Origin: Firmicutes bacterium UBA2116
Lineage (GTDB): Bacteria > Bacillota > Clostridia > Tissierellales > Sedimentibacteraceae
Direction of reading: 5' to 3'
Length of the DNA: 37,447 nucleotides
Assembly: GCA_002331025.1 (NCBI GenBank)
Contig: DCYG01000046.1
Location: forward strand, 1-37,447
This document shows, piece after piece, positions 23,280-32,400 of the stretch. The position numbers were made by a program, and so were the translations under genes. Within the stretch, counting starts at the first letter, position 1. The number at the start of each line of letters is the position of its first letter. The notes below the pieces were generated by a model, which did no database searches, had not been told where the DNA came from, and was given only the letters and a program-made list of their open reading frames with translations.

Positions 23280-24905
23280 TTATCTTATCATTCTTAGCGC
23301 ACTGATAACAGCCGGCACTATTTGCTTTTTCCTTGAAACACATTTATCCACATACATTCCTTGAAATACATTTTCTTCTTCAAATATTCCCTTGACCAAT
23401 CTGTCCTTGTTAGAGGTATAGAAAATATAGGAGCCTTCATTCACAATATCTGTAACTGCCATAATAATAAGAAAATAATCCTTATCATACGTTATATGGT
23501 CTATCAATCTTATATAATCATCCTTGCTGTTCATTATTTGATTGATATCCAGCGTGAAAACCTGAGATATTCCTACATTTTTATAAACCAGATTAAACTT
23601 CTTGAAATCCTGGAACAAAATTTCCTCCATTGTTTTTCCGTCGAGAGAGGTTCCTGCCTTGAACATTTCCATTGCATACTTATATAAATCCAAATCAACT
23701 ATCTTTGACAGCTCTTCAACTGCTGACCTGTCTCTTTCAGTTGTTGTCGGAGACTTAAACAGCAATGTATCTGAAATAATTCCCGACAGCATAAGTCCTG
23801 CGGCTTCTTTAGAAATTTCGATATTATGCTCTTTGTACATATAGTAAATTATTGTATTAGAACTTCCTACCGGCATATTCCTGAAAATAATCGGAATAGA
23901 CGTTCTTATATCGCCGATTTTATGATGATCTATCACTTCAAGTATTTCTGCTTCCTCTAAGCCTTCAGCACTTTGATTCATTTCATTGTGGTCAACAAGT
24001 ATGACCTTTTTTCTCTGAGGATTAATTAAATGATTTCTGCTGAGCATTCCCAGATACTTATTATCCTTTGATATAATCGGGAACTTGGAATGCTTTGACT
24101 GCTCGATATCCTCCTTGCAATCATTCAAGTAATCATCCTCAACAAACATAATAATATCCTTATCCTTCATGATGTCCTTAACATATTTAGACAAGGAAAT
24201 ATTTTTTGCGGTATAGTAAGTTTGATATGATGTTCCTATAATATTTACTTTATTTTCAGCTGCTGAGCTTAAAAGCTCTGCCGGAACCTCCATATCTCCG
24301 GTTACAATAATCAACTTAACTCCCATTTCAATTGCATACTTAATAATATCGTATCGGTCACCTACGATTACTATTGAATTTTTGTTGATAAAGGATGTTT
24401 TCCTTAAAGTCCTTTCCTCAAATGAAGCAACGATTATTTCTCCGTCAATAATGTCATTAAACCTCAACAAGCTTTTTCCCAATAATGTTTCTATAATATT
24501 GTCATAGGAAGTGCATATGCGTTGCTGATCTGTATTAATCAGACTCATTGCAATATCCTTCATTGTTATGATTCCTGCCAATAATCCGTCATCATTTACT
24601 ATGGGAAGAGTTCTCAACTTGTTTTCATTCATATGAAAGTATGCGAAATGAACGGAACTGTCTTTATTAAAGGGCTTTACCCTATCGTAATCCAAATCCT
24701 TCAGTTGTATTTTTACATTATCTAATATTTGTGGGGTAGTTACGTTAAAATAGTTAAGCACAAACTCTGTTTCTTTATTTATACTGCCAAGTATATATGG
24801 CACTGACGGTTCATCAAGTTGATTTTTCAGCCATGACAATACAATTGCCGAGCAGACGCTGTCTGTATCGGGAGTTTTGTGACCGAATATTAAATTATGC
24901 TTCAT
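23280..24905 (-). CDS. manganese-dependent inorganic pyrophosphatase with CBS and DRTGG domains
   Basis: The start is placed at ATG 24905 after GAGGA (541 residues); a GTG at 24917 overlaps that site. This family II pyrophosphatase splits PPi. Visible are the DHH signatures FGHKTPDTDS (His9, Asp13, Asp15), DHNEMNQ and VIDHHK, and a DHHA2 C-terminal domain with SRKKQ. Inserted between the N-terminal metal site and the rest are a first CBS motif (about 65-115, RTLPIVNDDGLLAGIITMKDI), a DRTGG domain (about 135-235) and a second CBS motif (about 240-300, KFPIISKDNKYLGMLSR). In this subfamily adenine nucleotides regulate the enzyme through the CBS pair. Confidence 0.93.
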   Translation of the reverse strand: MKHNLIFGHKTPDTDSVCSAIVLSWLKNQLDEPSVPYILGSINKETEFVLNYFNVTTPQILDNVKIQLKDLDYDRVKPFNKDSSVHFAYFHMNENKLRTLPIVNDDGLLAGIITMKDIAMSLINTDQQRICTSYDNIIETLLGKSLLRFNDIIDGEIIVASFEERTLRKTSFINKNSIVIVGDRYDIIKYAIEMGVKLIIVTGDMEVPAELLSSAAENKVNIIGTSYQTYYTAKNISLSKYVKDIMKDKDIIMFVEDDYLNDCKEDIEQSKHSKFPIISKDNKYLGMLSRNHLINPQRKKVILVDHNEMNQSAEGLEEAEILEVIDHHKIGDIRTSIPIIFRNMPVGSSNTIIYYMYKEHNIEISKEAAGLMLSGIISDTLLFKSPTTTERDRSAVEELSKIVDLDLYKYAMEMFKAGTSLDGKTMEEILFQDFKKFNLVYKNVGISQVFTLDINQIMNSKDDYIRLIDHITYDKDYFLIIMAVTDIVNEGSYIFYTSNKDRLVKGIFEEENVFQGMYVDKCVSRKKQIVPAVISALRMIR

Positions 24906-24919
24906 ATAATTCCTCACAT

Positions 24920-25912
24920 TTAATTTTTATATCGTAAATCATCGCCATAAAATTTAAGCGGTACAAAATTATTAAAAATCCTTGATGTAATTCTGTCCGA
25001 ATAAGTATCCCTTAGCTGCTCTAGAGACAAATTTGTTGAAATAATAATTCTTTTGTTATTAATCAACCTCTCATTAATTATGTTAAACAACTCTGCGTTT
25101 GTAAATGAATTGCTCACTTCGGTACCAAGGTCATCAATTATAAGCAGCTCGCATTCAAAAATCATATTGTAATTAATTAAATTTTCTTCGCTTTCATTTT
25201 GCTTGTTAAACTTATGATTCTCCACTATTTCAAACAAAGAGAAGGATGTTTGATAAAGAACCGAAATTTCACGGTTTATAAGCGCCTTGGCTATACAGTT
25301 GCACATAAATGTTTTGCCTAAACCGGTGCTGCCGTACAGCAAAAGATTCATATTTGAATCATGGAAGTTAGAACAAAAATCTTCGCTTATCTCCAATATG
25401 TAATACATATTTTGTCTTGGAGTAAGCTTTTCATTTTTATATGTCTCGTTACTGAAAACATTAATATCAAAGGTATCAAAATTTTCCTTGCCAAGCATAC
25501 ACTCCATGTTAGACATAGAATATAAACTGCTTATAATCTGTTTGTTTAAACAGCTGCATTTTTTACCGTCATCATAATAACCTGTATCATTGCATTTTTT
25601 ACATTCGTATTCAATGTCCAAATAATCTTCGGCTAAGTTATACCTTGTGTAAATATCAGTCTTATATTTTTTTAACCTGTCTATTTCTTCTTTTAATTTT
25701 AATACTTCTTCATTTAAGTTATCCGGCCTGGATAAAAATAATTTAGACAATCTTATACTTAAAAGCTTAATTGCATCATCTGCATCTTTCAACTCCGGTA
25801 TGCTTTCATAAAGCTTTTCTTTTTTAACATCTGCATTATGGGCGGCTCTAAGACGTTTTTTATTGTACTCGGTCATTATGTTTTCAAGGATTTGTTTATT
25901 CATTACCTTCAT
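24920..25912 (-). CDS. DnaI/DnaC-like helicase loader ATPase
   Basis: A 330-residue protein. The N-terminal part is helical and charged. A zinc-binding cluster CKKCNDTG ... KKCSC is at residues 104-121. The AAA+ domain follows with Walker A GSTGLGKT (194-201), Walker B LLIIDDLG near 255-262, and sensor or arginine-finger residues (SDRITSRIF). It matches DnaI/DnaC loaders that place the replicative helicase on DNA. The start overlaps the end of the upstream DnaD-like gene; ATG 25903 (MNKQILE) is an alternative with better ribosome binding site spacing. Its partner is the neighbour at 25896-26972. Confidence 0.85.
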   Translation of the reverse strand: MKVMNKQILENIMTEYNKKRLRAAHNADVKKEKLYESIPELKDADDAIKLLSIRLSKLFLSRPDNLNEEVLKLKEEIDRLKKYKTDIYTRYNLAEDYLDIEYECKKCNDTGYYDDGKKCSCLNKQIISSLYSMSNMECMLGKENFDTFDINVFSNETYKNEKLTPRQNMYYILEISEDFCSNFHDSNMNLLLYGSTGLGKTFMCNCIAKALINREISVLYQTSFSLFEIVENHKFNKQNESEENLINYNMIFECELLIIDDLGTEVSNSFTNAELFNIINERLINNKRIIISTNLSLEQLRDTYSDRITSRIFNNFVPLKFYGDDLRYKN

Positions 25913-26972
25913 CTCCCTCCTCAGGCATGTTTAATCCTAACTTACTCAGCTTCTTTTCAAATCTTTTTCTCGCAATCTTTTCCAGGTCGTCACCGGTATA
26001 GTCATCACTTTGAATAAAATTATGAAATTTATTTTTTGTTTTAGCTGTTTCTTTTATCGATGTCTTTATCTTGGGTTCGGGTTTTTTGTCATTTTTTAAA
26101 TCCTCTATAGTTTTAAAGCCGTTTTTATACCATTCACTCAATATTTTATCAAAATAATTTAAATTCGGATTATTGATTTTAGTTGAATTATCAAGGCATT
26201 TTAAAATCATTTCCATTGAAAACGACCACTCATCAACCCATCTGTCAATTAATTTCATTTCAGCTTCAGTCAGTGTTCTGTTAAATCCTAGGGCTTTGCT
26301 TATGCGAGAATAAATTGAGAACCTGTCGTTTCTCTTCTCAAGATATTCAACCATTGTATCAATGTCATTGACCCCTTCGTCATGCCAGGCAGATACTATT
26401 GATTCAATATAGCTGAACCTTTTTACCTTCTTGTTATTTATTGAATAGCTGAATGCCTGAGCCATTATTTCAGGTTTCATCTTATAGTCGTTAAGCCACT
26501 TTACAATTTTTTGTTTTTCCGGAATCTTTAACGGTCTGCCAAACATATCCTCTATCTCTTCCATCATTTTTTTATTCTCGGAGCCTTTGGCAGTAGAAAT
26601 AAGAGCATCATTCATATGCCCCTTATCATTATCCCTGTTTTTTATAAATTTATATACTTTGTCTATGTAAAGCTGCTTAAGATTGATAAATTCAATACAA
26701 TAATTATATTCATCATCCGTTTGATGCTTGATGATAATTCCTTCTTCTTCCCAATAATCCCATGCTCTCAAGACATCAGACAGTGGAAGCTTTAAATTCT
26801 TGGAAATTGTTTCATTGTTAAAATTATATTGCTTGTCCTTGGCATATTTGTATCCCATGATGTACACCTTTACGTATGTCCCATCCGCTACAGGCATATA
26901 ATCGTTAATAAATATATTCTCTATAGGGGTATCACCCAAATCTATCTGCATCTCCTGAAGAATAAAATACAT
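25896..26972 (-). CDS. DnaD-domain replication initiation protein
   Basis: A 358-residue protein with an N-terminal winged-helix part (ISKNLKLPLSDVLRAWDYWEEEGIII) and two DnaD-like repeats (about 135-200, GRPLKIPEKQKIVKWLNDYKMKPEIMAQAF; about 225-290, LTEAEMKLIDRWVDEWSFSMEMILKCL). In Firmicutes, DnaD/DnaB-type proteins remodel the origin and recruit the DnaI-helicase complex, and the overlapping downstream gene encodes a DnaI-like ATPase. AAGGAG precedes the ATG. The low-complexity lysine-rich C-terminal tail (about 297-358) may bind DNA. Confidence 0.85.
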   Translation of the reverse strand: MYFILQEMQIDLGDTPIENIFINDYMPVADGTYVKVYIMGYKYAKDKQYNFNNETISKNLKLPLSDVLRAWDYWEEEGIIIKHQTDDEYNYCIEFINLKQLYIDKVYKFIKNRDNDKGHMNDALISTAKGSENKKMMEEIEDMFGRPLKIPEKQKIVKWLNDYKMKPEIMAQAFSYSINNKKVKRFSYIESIVSAWHDEGVNDIDTMVEYLEKRNDRFSIYSRISKALGFNRTLTEAEMKLIDRWVDEWSFSMEMILKCLDNSTKINNPNLNYFDKILSEWYKNGFKTIEDLKNDKKPEPKIKTSIKETAKTKNKFHNFIQSDDYTGDDLEKIARKRFEKKLSKLGLNMPEEGDEGNE

Positions 26973-27070
26973 AAAAAACTCCTTTTTGGTAACAATATTT
27001 TACAGGGAATTGTAATATAATTGTAACAATATTGTTATGAATTTGTGAAAACATTTTACTATTTAAACAA

Positions 27071-27100
27071 TTGACAATATATCATATTTAATATTATAAT
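27071..27100 (+). promoter_or_regulatory. promoter upstream of the M23 peptidase
   Basis: TTGACA (27071-27076) and TATAAT (27095-27100) with an 18-base spacer, leaving a leader of about 115 bases. A second TATAAT at 27188-27193 has no matching -35. Confidence 0.65.
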
Positions 27101-27222
27101 GTTGTCAGATGATTTAATTAAAATAACAGTAATAACTATTTAATTATATCATTTTTTGTTTAAAAGCAAAACAACTTTTTATAGTGATATAATTACAACG
27201 ATAAATAAACAGGAAGTAAACT

Positions 27223-29010
27223 ATGAAAAAAAGAAAGTTACCACCTAAAAAGAAAACCATTATAAAAAAAGAAAACATTGAAATCTTTAAACAACTCCCT
27301 GAAAAAAAATATAGACAAGTCTTTGATAAAATAAAAGAGATCCCCTTTTCGGAATACAAGCTTATAATCAAAACGAAAATCGGACAATTTTTTAGTAAAA
27401 TTAAGAAACTTCCATTTTCGAAATTTGGTCTTATGCTCCAAACAAAAATGAGTCAATTCTTTGATAAAGTTAAAAAAATTCAACTTCCAAAATTTGCTCA
27501 TATAGATCAAGCAAAAACAGAGCAGGTTTTCAGGAAGATAAAAAAAATCCAATTTCCAAAATTTAATTTTATAAAGCATCCGAAAGTTGAGCAATTCTTT
27601 GATAAAATTAAAAAAGATCAATTATCAAAGCCTCTTTCAAAGCAATTGAAAGGCGCCGTTTGTCTCTTGACCGCAACAACATTGATTTTAAGTGGTACGT
27701 ATACCATGAATTATCTTAACACTCACGAAAATAATGTATTTTCAACAGATAGCTTTACTATCTTAAAAAATGACAAAGAGCTTTGCAAGGTAAGAGATAA
27801 AGAATTATTAGATACAACCCTTGCAAAATTAGAAAAGGATTTAGAAAAAATTCATAATCATGAATTAGCGATAGAAAGCAAATTTGAAATAGTGGAATCT
27901 ACGGCCAAGGATAAAGAAATAATTACACAGGACGGTCTTTACAATATTTTAAAAGATAATATAAGTTATTCAATATTAGCATATTCAATAAATGTTGACG
28001 GTCAACAAATTGGTGTGGTTAATTCGGAATATGAAGCAGCCGGCATAATAGAAGAAGTAAAGGATTATTTTTCACAATATTACGACGAAGAAACAATAAT
28101 TGAAGTAAATACTGTTGAAAATATAGAAATCAAACAAATAAAAGCATCAAACAATGAAATTAAAGATAAAGAAGACTTAGTCAACTACATAATTAAGGGA
28201 ACAGAAGAAGAGAAAAAATACATAGTAGAAAAAGGTGACAACTACTGGAATATCGCAGAATATTTCAATATGTCATTAGATGATTTGATACAGGCAAACC
28301 CTACATCAGATCCTGAAAGAATTCAAATCGGAGATGAGCTGAATTTAGTAGTACCTAAACCATTCATCAACGTACAGGTTAAGAGAAGATTAGAACAAGA
28401 AGAAAAAACTCCGTATGATACCGAATACAAAAAAGTATCCTATATGTTCAGTGACGAAGAAATTGTTGAGAAAAAAGGTAAGTACGGACTGTCAAAAATA
28501 GAATCAATCGTTACAGAACAAAACGGTATTCAAATAGCAAAAGAAATATTATCCGAAGAAGTTATAGAATTACCTACAACAGAAGTTGTAACTACAGGTA
28601 CTCAGGATCCACCACCGAAAAAAGGAACAGGTTATTTTATTAATCCTCTTCCTGGCTCAGTTATATCATCCAGATTCGGTTCAAGATCAGGTGGTTTCCA
28701 TTTAGGTCAGGACATGGCAAAAGCATCAGGCTCTTCTATAAAAGCAGCTGATGGCGGTACCGTAACGTATTCCGGTTGGAGCGGAAGCTATGGTTATATG
28801 GTAGATATAGACCACGGCGGCGGCTTTACGACAAGATATGCACACTGCAGCGAAATTTACGTATCAGTGGGTGAAAAAGTATATCAAGGCAAAGTAATAG
28901 CAGCTGTTGGCTCCACAGGAGTTTCATCAGGACCGCATTTGCATTTTGAAGTAAGAAAATACGGGTCGGTAGTAAACCCTGCAGCATATATAGGTATTCA
29001 ATACAGATAA
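27223..29010 (+). CDS. membrane-anchored M23 peptidase with LysM, G5 and N-terminal basic repeats
   Basis: A 595-residue wall hydrolase. Residues 1-144 are lysine-rich and should be cytoplasmic, containing five tandem 23-residue repeats (30-144). A single membrane segment (about 145-165, VCLLTATTLILSG) sends the rest outside. Then come a helical region, a LysM domain (333-379, KKYIVEKGDNYWNIAEYF) binding glycan, a G5-like domain (about 381-457) and an M23 domain (about 484-588) with zinc ligands His493, Asp497 and His574, plus His541 and His572, so it should be an active peptidoglycan endopeptidase. AGGAAG precedes the ATG. The cytoplasmic repeats are not part of the standard architecture. 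Monocistronic. Confidence 0.92.
   Translation: MKKRKLPPKKKTIIKKENIEIFKQLPEKKYRQVFDKIKEIPFSEYKLIIKTKIGQFFSKIKKLPFSKFGLMLQTKMSQFFDKVKKIQLPKFAHIDQAKTEQVFRKIKKIQFPKFNFIKHPKVEQFFDKIKKDQLSKPLSKQLKGAVCLLTATTLILSGTYTMNYLNTHENNVFSTDSFTILKNDKELCKVRDKELLDTTLAKLEKDLEKIHNHELAIESKFEIVESTAKDKEIITQDGLYNILKDNISYSILAYSINVDGQQIGVVNSEYEAAGIIEEVKDYFSQYYDEETIIEVNTVENIEIKQIKASNNEIKDKEDLVNYIIKGTEEEKKYIVEKGDNYWNIAEYFNMSLDDLIQANPTSDPERIQIGDELNLVVPKPFINVQVKRRLEQEEKTPYDTEYKKVSYMFSDEEIVEKKGKYGLSKIESIVTEQNGIQIAKEILSEEVIELPTTEVVTTGTQDPPPKKGTGYFINPLPGSVISSRFGSRSGGFHLGQDMAKASGSSIKAADGGTVTYSGWSGSYGYMVDIDHGGGFTTRYAHCSEIYVSVGEKVYQGKVIAAVGSTGVSSGPHLHFEVRKYGSVVNPAAYIGIQYR
27310..27654 (+). repeat. five tandem 69-bp coding repeats
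   Basis: Five in-frame copies of a 23-codon unit, beginning YRQVFDKIK, IGQFFSKIK, MSQFFDKVK, TEQVFRKIK and VEQFFDKIK. The shared pattern is Q-x-F-x-K-I-K-K followed by a Pro/Phe-Lys-Phe segment and a closing Lys. DNA copies are diverged, so the duplication is old but the protein pattern is kept. Confidence 0.85.
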
Positions 29011-29028
29011 ATTTAACATTGTCAAATC

Positions 29029-29051
29029 GCCGCTTGCATAAGCGGCTTTTT
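29029..29051 (+). terminator. terminator of the M23 peptidase gene
   Basis: GCCGCTT-gcat-AAGCGGC followed by TTTTTAT, 18 bases after the stop. Confidence 0.85.
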
Positions 29052-29249
29052 ATATTTTAATGTCACTTAATTAATATTTTTATACCTCTGTTTGATATTT
29101 TAAAACATATCTTTTTATCAAATCATCAAAATTTTACAAATACTTATATAAATTTACTCTTGCTTTTTTTGTTGATTAATTATATTATAGAAAAGTATTA
29201 TGGTTTTTTCAAAAGCTTTAATACAAATCCAAAATCATAGGATGGTACG

Positions 29250-29747
29250 ATGATATATTTCGATTACAGATTTATGGAAGTTGCAAGACCAATCATAGAA
29301 CATGAACAATATCAACAGATGAGATACATCAAGCATCATGATGAAAGTGTTTTTGATCACTCTGTAAAAGTAGCATTCCAGGCATACCAAATGGCTTATA
29401 AACGAAATTTAGACTGGGAATCAACAATCAGAGGGGCTTTGCTTCATGACTTCTTTCTATATAAATTTAAAAAATGCTTAAGCCCGAGGTTAATAACGGA
29501 TTCTATAAAGCATGCAATATCCCATCCGATTATAGCTTTTGATAATGCAGTCAAATATTTTGATTTGAACGATAAAGAAGAAAATATTATAAAAGGTCAC
29601 ATGTTCCCTTTTGGCGTCCCAAAATCAAAGGAAGCATGGATTGTAAGCTTTGTGGACAAATATATTGCAGTATTTGAATACGCCTCAAACTTTAAAAAAA
29701 TGACTCAGAGAAGAAAACAAGCAGCATATAATTATAACGCTGAATAG
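29250..29747 (+). CDS. HD-domain metal-dependent phosphohydrolase
   Basis: A 165-residue single-domain protein. Metal-binding residues of the HD superfamily are visible: His37 in DHSVKVA, His66-Asp67 in ALLHDFFL, and a later Asp in SFVDKYIAVFE. The substrate is unknown. AGGATGGTACG precedes the ATG. The gap before it (29052-29249) shows nothing else. Confidence 0.8.
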   Translation: MIYFDYRFMEVARPIIEHEQYQQMRYIKHHDESVFDHSVKVAFQAYQMAYKRNLDWESTIRGALLHDFFLYKFKKCLSPRLITDSIKHAISHPIIAFDNAVKYFDLNDKEENIIKGHMFPFGVPKSKEAWIVSFVDKYIAVFEYASNFKKMTQRRKQAAYNYNAE

Positions 29748-29775
29748 GGGAGTTATACCATTATGAGTTATTTAT

Positions 29776-29800
29776 GTCATTCTGAGCGCGCGAAGAATCT
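29776..29800 (+). repeat. dispersed GTCATTCTGAGCG...GAAGAATCT repeat
   Basis: GTCATTCTGAGCGCGCGAAG followed by AATCT. It belongs to a widespread intergenic repeat family of Firmicutes; related copies are at 32492-32517 (near perfect), 23184-23207 (truncated) and about 34208-34262 (decayed). Confidence 0.7.
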
Positions 29801-29820
29801 CCATACGAATATCAATAATC

Positions 29821-29846
29821 AAAAGATGTGAAAAACATCTTTTTTT
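29821..29846 (+). terminator. terminator downstream of the HD gene
   Basis: AAAAGATGT-gaaaa-ACATCTTTT, then more T; a 9-bp perfect stem. Confidence 0.75.
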
Positions 29847-29958
29847 ATTGTTCTTTGTAATGTACAAGCGAAAATATTTTTTTTAACTGTTTATTTGCTT
29901 CATATTTGGGTAACATTTAAGTATATTAATAATAAATAACTTGAAAGGAGCTGACTGC

Positions 29959-30489
29959 ATGAAACTATCAATCTATGCGAAGAACATGCAACTTACAGAT
30001 GCGTTAAAGGAGGCTGCAATTAAAAAAATCAAGAGGTTGGATAAATTTTTCCAACAAGATATTGAAGCTAAAATAGTATTAAGCATCGAAAAGAAACTAC
30101 ACAAAGTTGAGGTAACTATTCCTTTCAATGGCAGAATAGTACGCGTGGAGGAATCCTCCGATGACATGTACAATGCCGTAGACGAAGCAGTGGAGTCATT
30201 AGAAAGACAAATAAGAAAACATAAGACTAAGCTGCAAAATAAGAAGCATTCCAACGAATCAATAAAATTTGAAAATATAGAACCGCTTGATATAGAAGAC
30301 GACCAAGAGTTCAAGGTAGTAAAAACAAAAAGATTTGCGATAAAACCAATGGGTATTGAGGAAGCAATATTGCAAATGGATCTTTTAAAACATAATTTCT
30401 TTGTATTCTTAAACGGCGATTCAGAAGAAGTAAATGTTGTTTATAAAAGAAAAGATGGTAATTACGGTTTGATAGAACCGGAATTATAA
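29959..30489 (+). CDS. hpf: ribosome hibernation promoting factor, long form
   Basis: A 176-residue protein. The start is at ATG 29959, eight bases after AAAGGAG; an upstream in-frame TTG at 29941 precedes that site. Residues 1-100 are the ribosome-binding HPF/RaiA domain (MKLSIYAKNMQLTDALKEAAIKK...), and residues about 118-176 the dimerising C-terminal domain (KTKRFAIKPMGIEEAILQMDLL). Long HPF joins two 70S ribosomes into inactive 100S particles in stationary phase. Structured repeat copy 2 and a strong terminator follow the stop. Confidence 0.95.
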   Translation: MKLSIYAKNMQLTDALKEAAIKKIKRLDKFFQQDIEAKIVLSIEKKLHKVEVTIPFNGRIVRVEESSDDMYNAVDEAVESLERQIRKHKTKLQNKKHSNESIKFENIEPLDIEDDQEFKVVKTKRFAIKPMGIEEAILQMDLLKHNFFVFLNGDSEEVNVVYKRKDGNYGLIEPEL

Positions 30490-30539
30490 TGACTGGATAA
30501 TCTCTTATTTAACATATAATTTTTCCTCTTAATTAAGTT

Positions 30540-30590
30540 GATGACCCAAATCTCCGATTTGGTGTCAGCCGCTTACATTGTAAGTGAAAA
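30540..30590 (+). repeat. two-hairpin structured repeat, copy 2
   Basis: Hairpin 1: TGACCCAAAT (30542-30551), loop CTCCG, ATTTGGTGTCA (30557-30567), ten pairs with one bulged T. Hairpin 2: CGCTTACATTGTAAGTG (30570-30586). Then AAAA and a terminator hairpin. Copy 3 has identical stems with a different loop. Confidence 0.85.
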
Positions 30591-30595
30591 TCGGC

Positions 30596-30626
30596 AAAAA
30601 TGCGCAATTATAAATTGCGCATTTTT
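30596..30626 (+). terminator. strong terminator behind structured repeat copy 2
   Basis: AAAAATGCGCAATT-ata-AATTGCGCATTTTT, a 14-bp perfect stem with an A-run before and a T-run after, able to work both ways. It ends the hpf transcript. Confidence 0.9.
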
Positions 30627-31243
30627 ACTTTAAGTAATTTTACGTTCATATTCCCCCGAATATTCCCATACCTAAGCGTGCATGCATCATTAGTTTGTCG
30701 TTCACTCATGCACTTATTATTTTTTCATTTGCAGCAAATGAATTTCCGGAATGCTTATATTATATACTACCTATTGAAGCATATTTGTCGAAACATGTAG
30801 TTTTTATTAAATTTTTATTAATATTTATACTGCATGTTATAAATCCGGTGTTGTCCACAATGGTGGATAAGCTGTTAAGTTGTTACTTAGATTTTACATT
30901 GAAATTTCAACTGCAAATTTTTTTCTATTTTATTAAAAAAACACTTGACATAAAAGGTCATTAAAATCATCAAATTATAAAGTTGTTAACAATTCTATCC
31001 ACAGATGTGGATAACTTGCATAAGTTATGAACAAAGATTCTGTTTTTTAAGTTTTATTAAATAAACTTAAAAATCTTTTATTTTAATTTAAATAGTTGAA
31101 CATTTTCTATCAAAGTATAGGAAAAACAAAAATATATATTTAATCATGGCTGCATAATTATGTTAAAGTAAAAAAAATGTAGAAATATGTAATTGCTTAT
31201 GCTATACTCTTTCTATACATAAAAATAATCAACGGAGTACAGC
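30627..31243 (+). other. gene-free AT-rich region with a DnaA-box cluster
   Basis: No convincing gene in about 600 bases. DnaA-box-like nonamers are TTGTCCACA (30851-30859), GGTGGATAA (30862-30870, reverse), CTATCCACA (30995-31003), a perfect reverse box TGTGGATAA (31006-31014) and a weaker TTATGAACA (31025-31033). Very AT-rich stretches lie between and after them (about 30917-30945 and 31043-31100). The arrangement resembles an origin or a DnaA-titrating site, but dnaA is not adjacent; the DnaD/DnaI-like genes are 4 kb away. The 3' end holds the promoter of the next gene, with an extended -10 TGCTATACT (31200-31208). Confidence 0.55.
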
Positions 31244-32383
31244 ATGTTATATATAACGAGAAAACATCTTAGACCTGGCATGATATTAGCAAGGGATATT
31301 ACATTATATAACTTAAGTAATTTTAATACCTTGCTCCTGACTAAAGGTCAAATTCTTAATAATACATATATAAAAAGAATTGCATATCACAATATCGAAG
31401 GTGCATACGTAGAAAGTGAAGCTTTTGCAGATATAGACGTAGAACCATATATAGACGATAAGTTAACTTCAGATTCATTATCACAAATAAATGATATTTA
31501 TTTTGAATTCAGAATGAGTTCAGGTAAAATAACCACAAATAACATAAAGAAGCTTTCATCTATTGTTGATGGCTTAATAACCGAATTGCTTGACAAGGAT
31601 GATTTGTCATACAATGTTGTAGATTTTAAAAACTACGACACGTATACATTTCAACATTGTTTGAATGTGGCCATATTAAGTATATCAACAGGCATTTCAC
31701 TTAAGTTATCAGAAAGACAGCTTCACGATTTAGGTATGGCAGGTTTATTGCACGATATAGGTAAAATGACTATTCCTGTTGAAATATTAAATAAACCCGG
31801 AAAGCTTACAGATGAAGAGTATGAAATAATGAAAACTCATCCGATAAGTGCTGCCGAATTGTTAAAAAACTATGTCTCTAACGATATTATAAGGGCGATA
31901 GAAGGCCATCACGAGAAATTAGACGGTACCGGATATCCATACGGAAGAAAAGCTGATAATATACATTACTACAGCAAAATATTGGCCATATGCGATGTAT
32001 ATGACGCTTTAACCTCTGACAGGTCATACAGAACAGCAGCTTTTCCCAGCGAAGTCATCGAGTATATAATGGGTTGTGGAGATACTCACTTTGACCATGA
32101 AATATTATCACATTTTATTAAAATTATTGTAGCTTATCCTGTGGGAACATTCGTTAAATTAAGTAATGATAGGTTGGCTGTCGTTGTTAAGAATTATACA
32201 GAAAATATAATGAGACCGATTATAAGAATCATTAATCCGGATGGCACTGTCGGTGATGACATTGATCTCCTTTTCGACAATGATTATATGAACATAACCA
32301 TAACAGATATGGGCTATGATTATGAAAATTGCGGCTTATCGGGAGTGTTAAAATCGATATATGAGGTAAGCGTAGGCAATTAG
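31244..32383 (+). CDS. HD-GYP domain protein, likely cyclic-di-GMP phosphodiesterase
   Basis: A 379-residue protein. The N-terminal 130 residues form a conserved module shared with the paralogue at 34342 (MLYITRKHLRPGMILARDITLYN). The HD-GYP domain covers about 125-300: FQHCLN, HDIGK at 170-174, THP at 198-200, HHEKLDGTGYPYG at 222-234 and CDVYDALTSDRSYR, all canonical. Residues about 300-379 form a small C-terminal domain (YPVGTFVKLSNDRLAVVVKN...). HD-GYP enzymes hydrolyse c-di-GMP. GGAG precedes the ATG. No receiver or transmembrane sensor is present. Confidence 0.9.
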   Translation: MLYITRKHLRPGMILARDITLYNLSNFNTLLLTKGQILNNTYIKRIAYHNIEGAYVESEAFADIDVEPYIDDKLTSDSLSQINDIYFEFRMSSGKITTNNIKKLSSIVDGLITELLDKDDLSYNVVDFKNYDTYTFQHCLNVAILSISTGISLKLSERQLHDLGMAGLLHDIGKMTIPVEILNKPGKLTDEEYEIMKTHPISAAELLKNYVSNDIIRAIEGHHEKLDGTGYPYGRKADNIHYYSKILAICDVYDALTSDRSYRTAAFPSEVIEYIMGCGDTHFDHEILSHFIKIIVAYPVGTFVKLSNDRLAVVVKNYTENIMRPIIRIINPDGTVGDDIDLLFDNDYMNITITDMGYDYENCGLSGVLKSIYEVSVGN

Positions 32384-32400
32384 CAATCTTTGTATAAGCA

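Noticed and set aside
27310..27654. Tandem repeats as a possible CRISPR array
   Set aside because: The units are contiguous 69-bp coding repeats with diverged DNA and no spacers.
30600..30964. Two small plus-strand open frames between hpf and the HD-GYP gene
   Set aside because: They start inside the terminator or lack ribosome binding sites and overlap the DnaA-box region; the peptides are AT-driven Phe/Leu/Ile-rich.
30627..31243. Calling this region the chromosomal oriC
   Set aside because: The boxes are suggestive, but dnaA, dnaN, gyrB or rpmH are absent nearby; reported only as a DnaA-box cluster.
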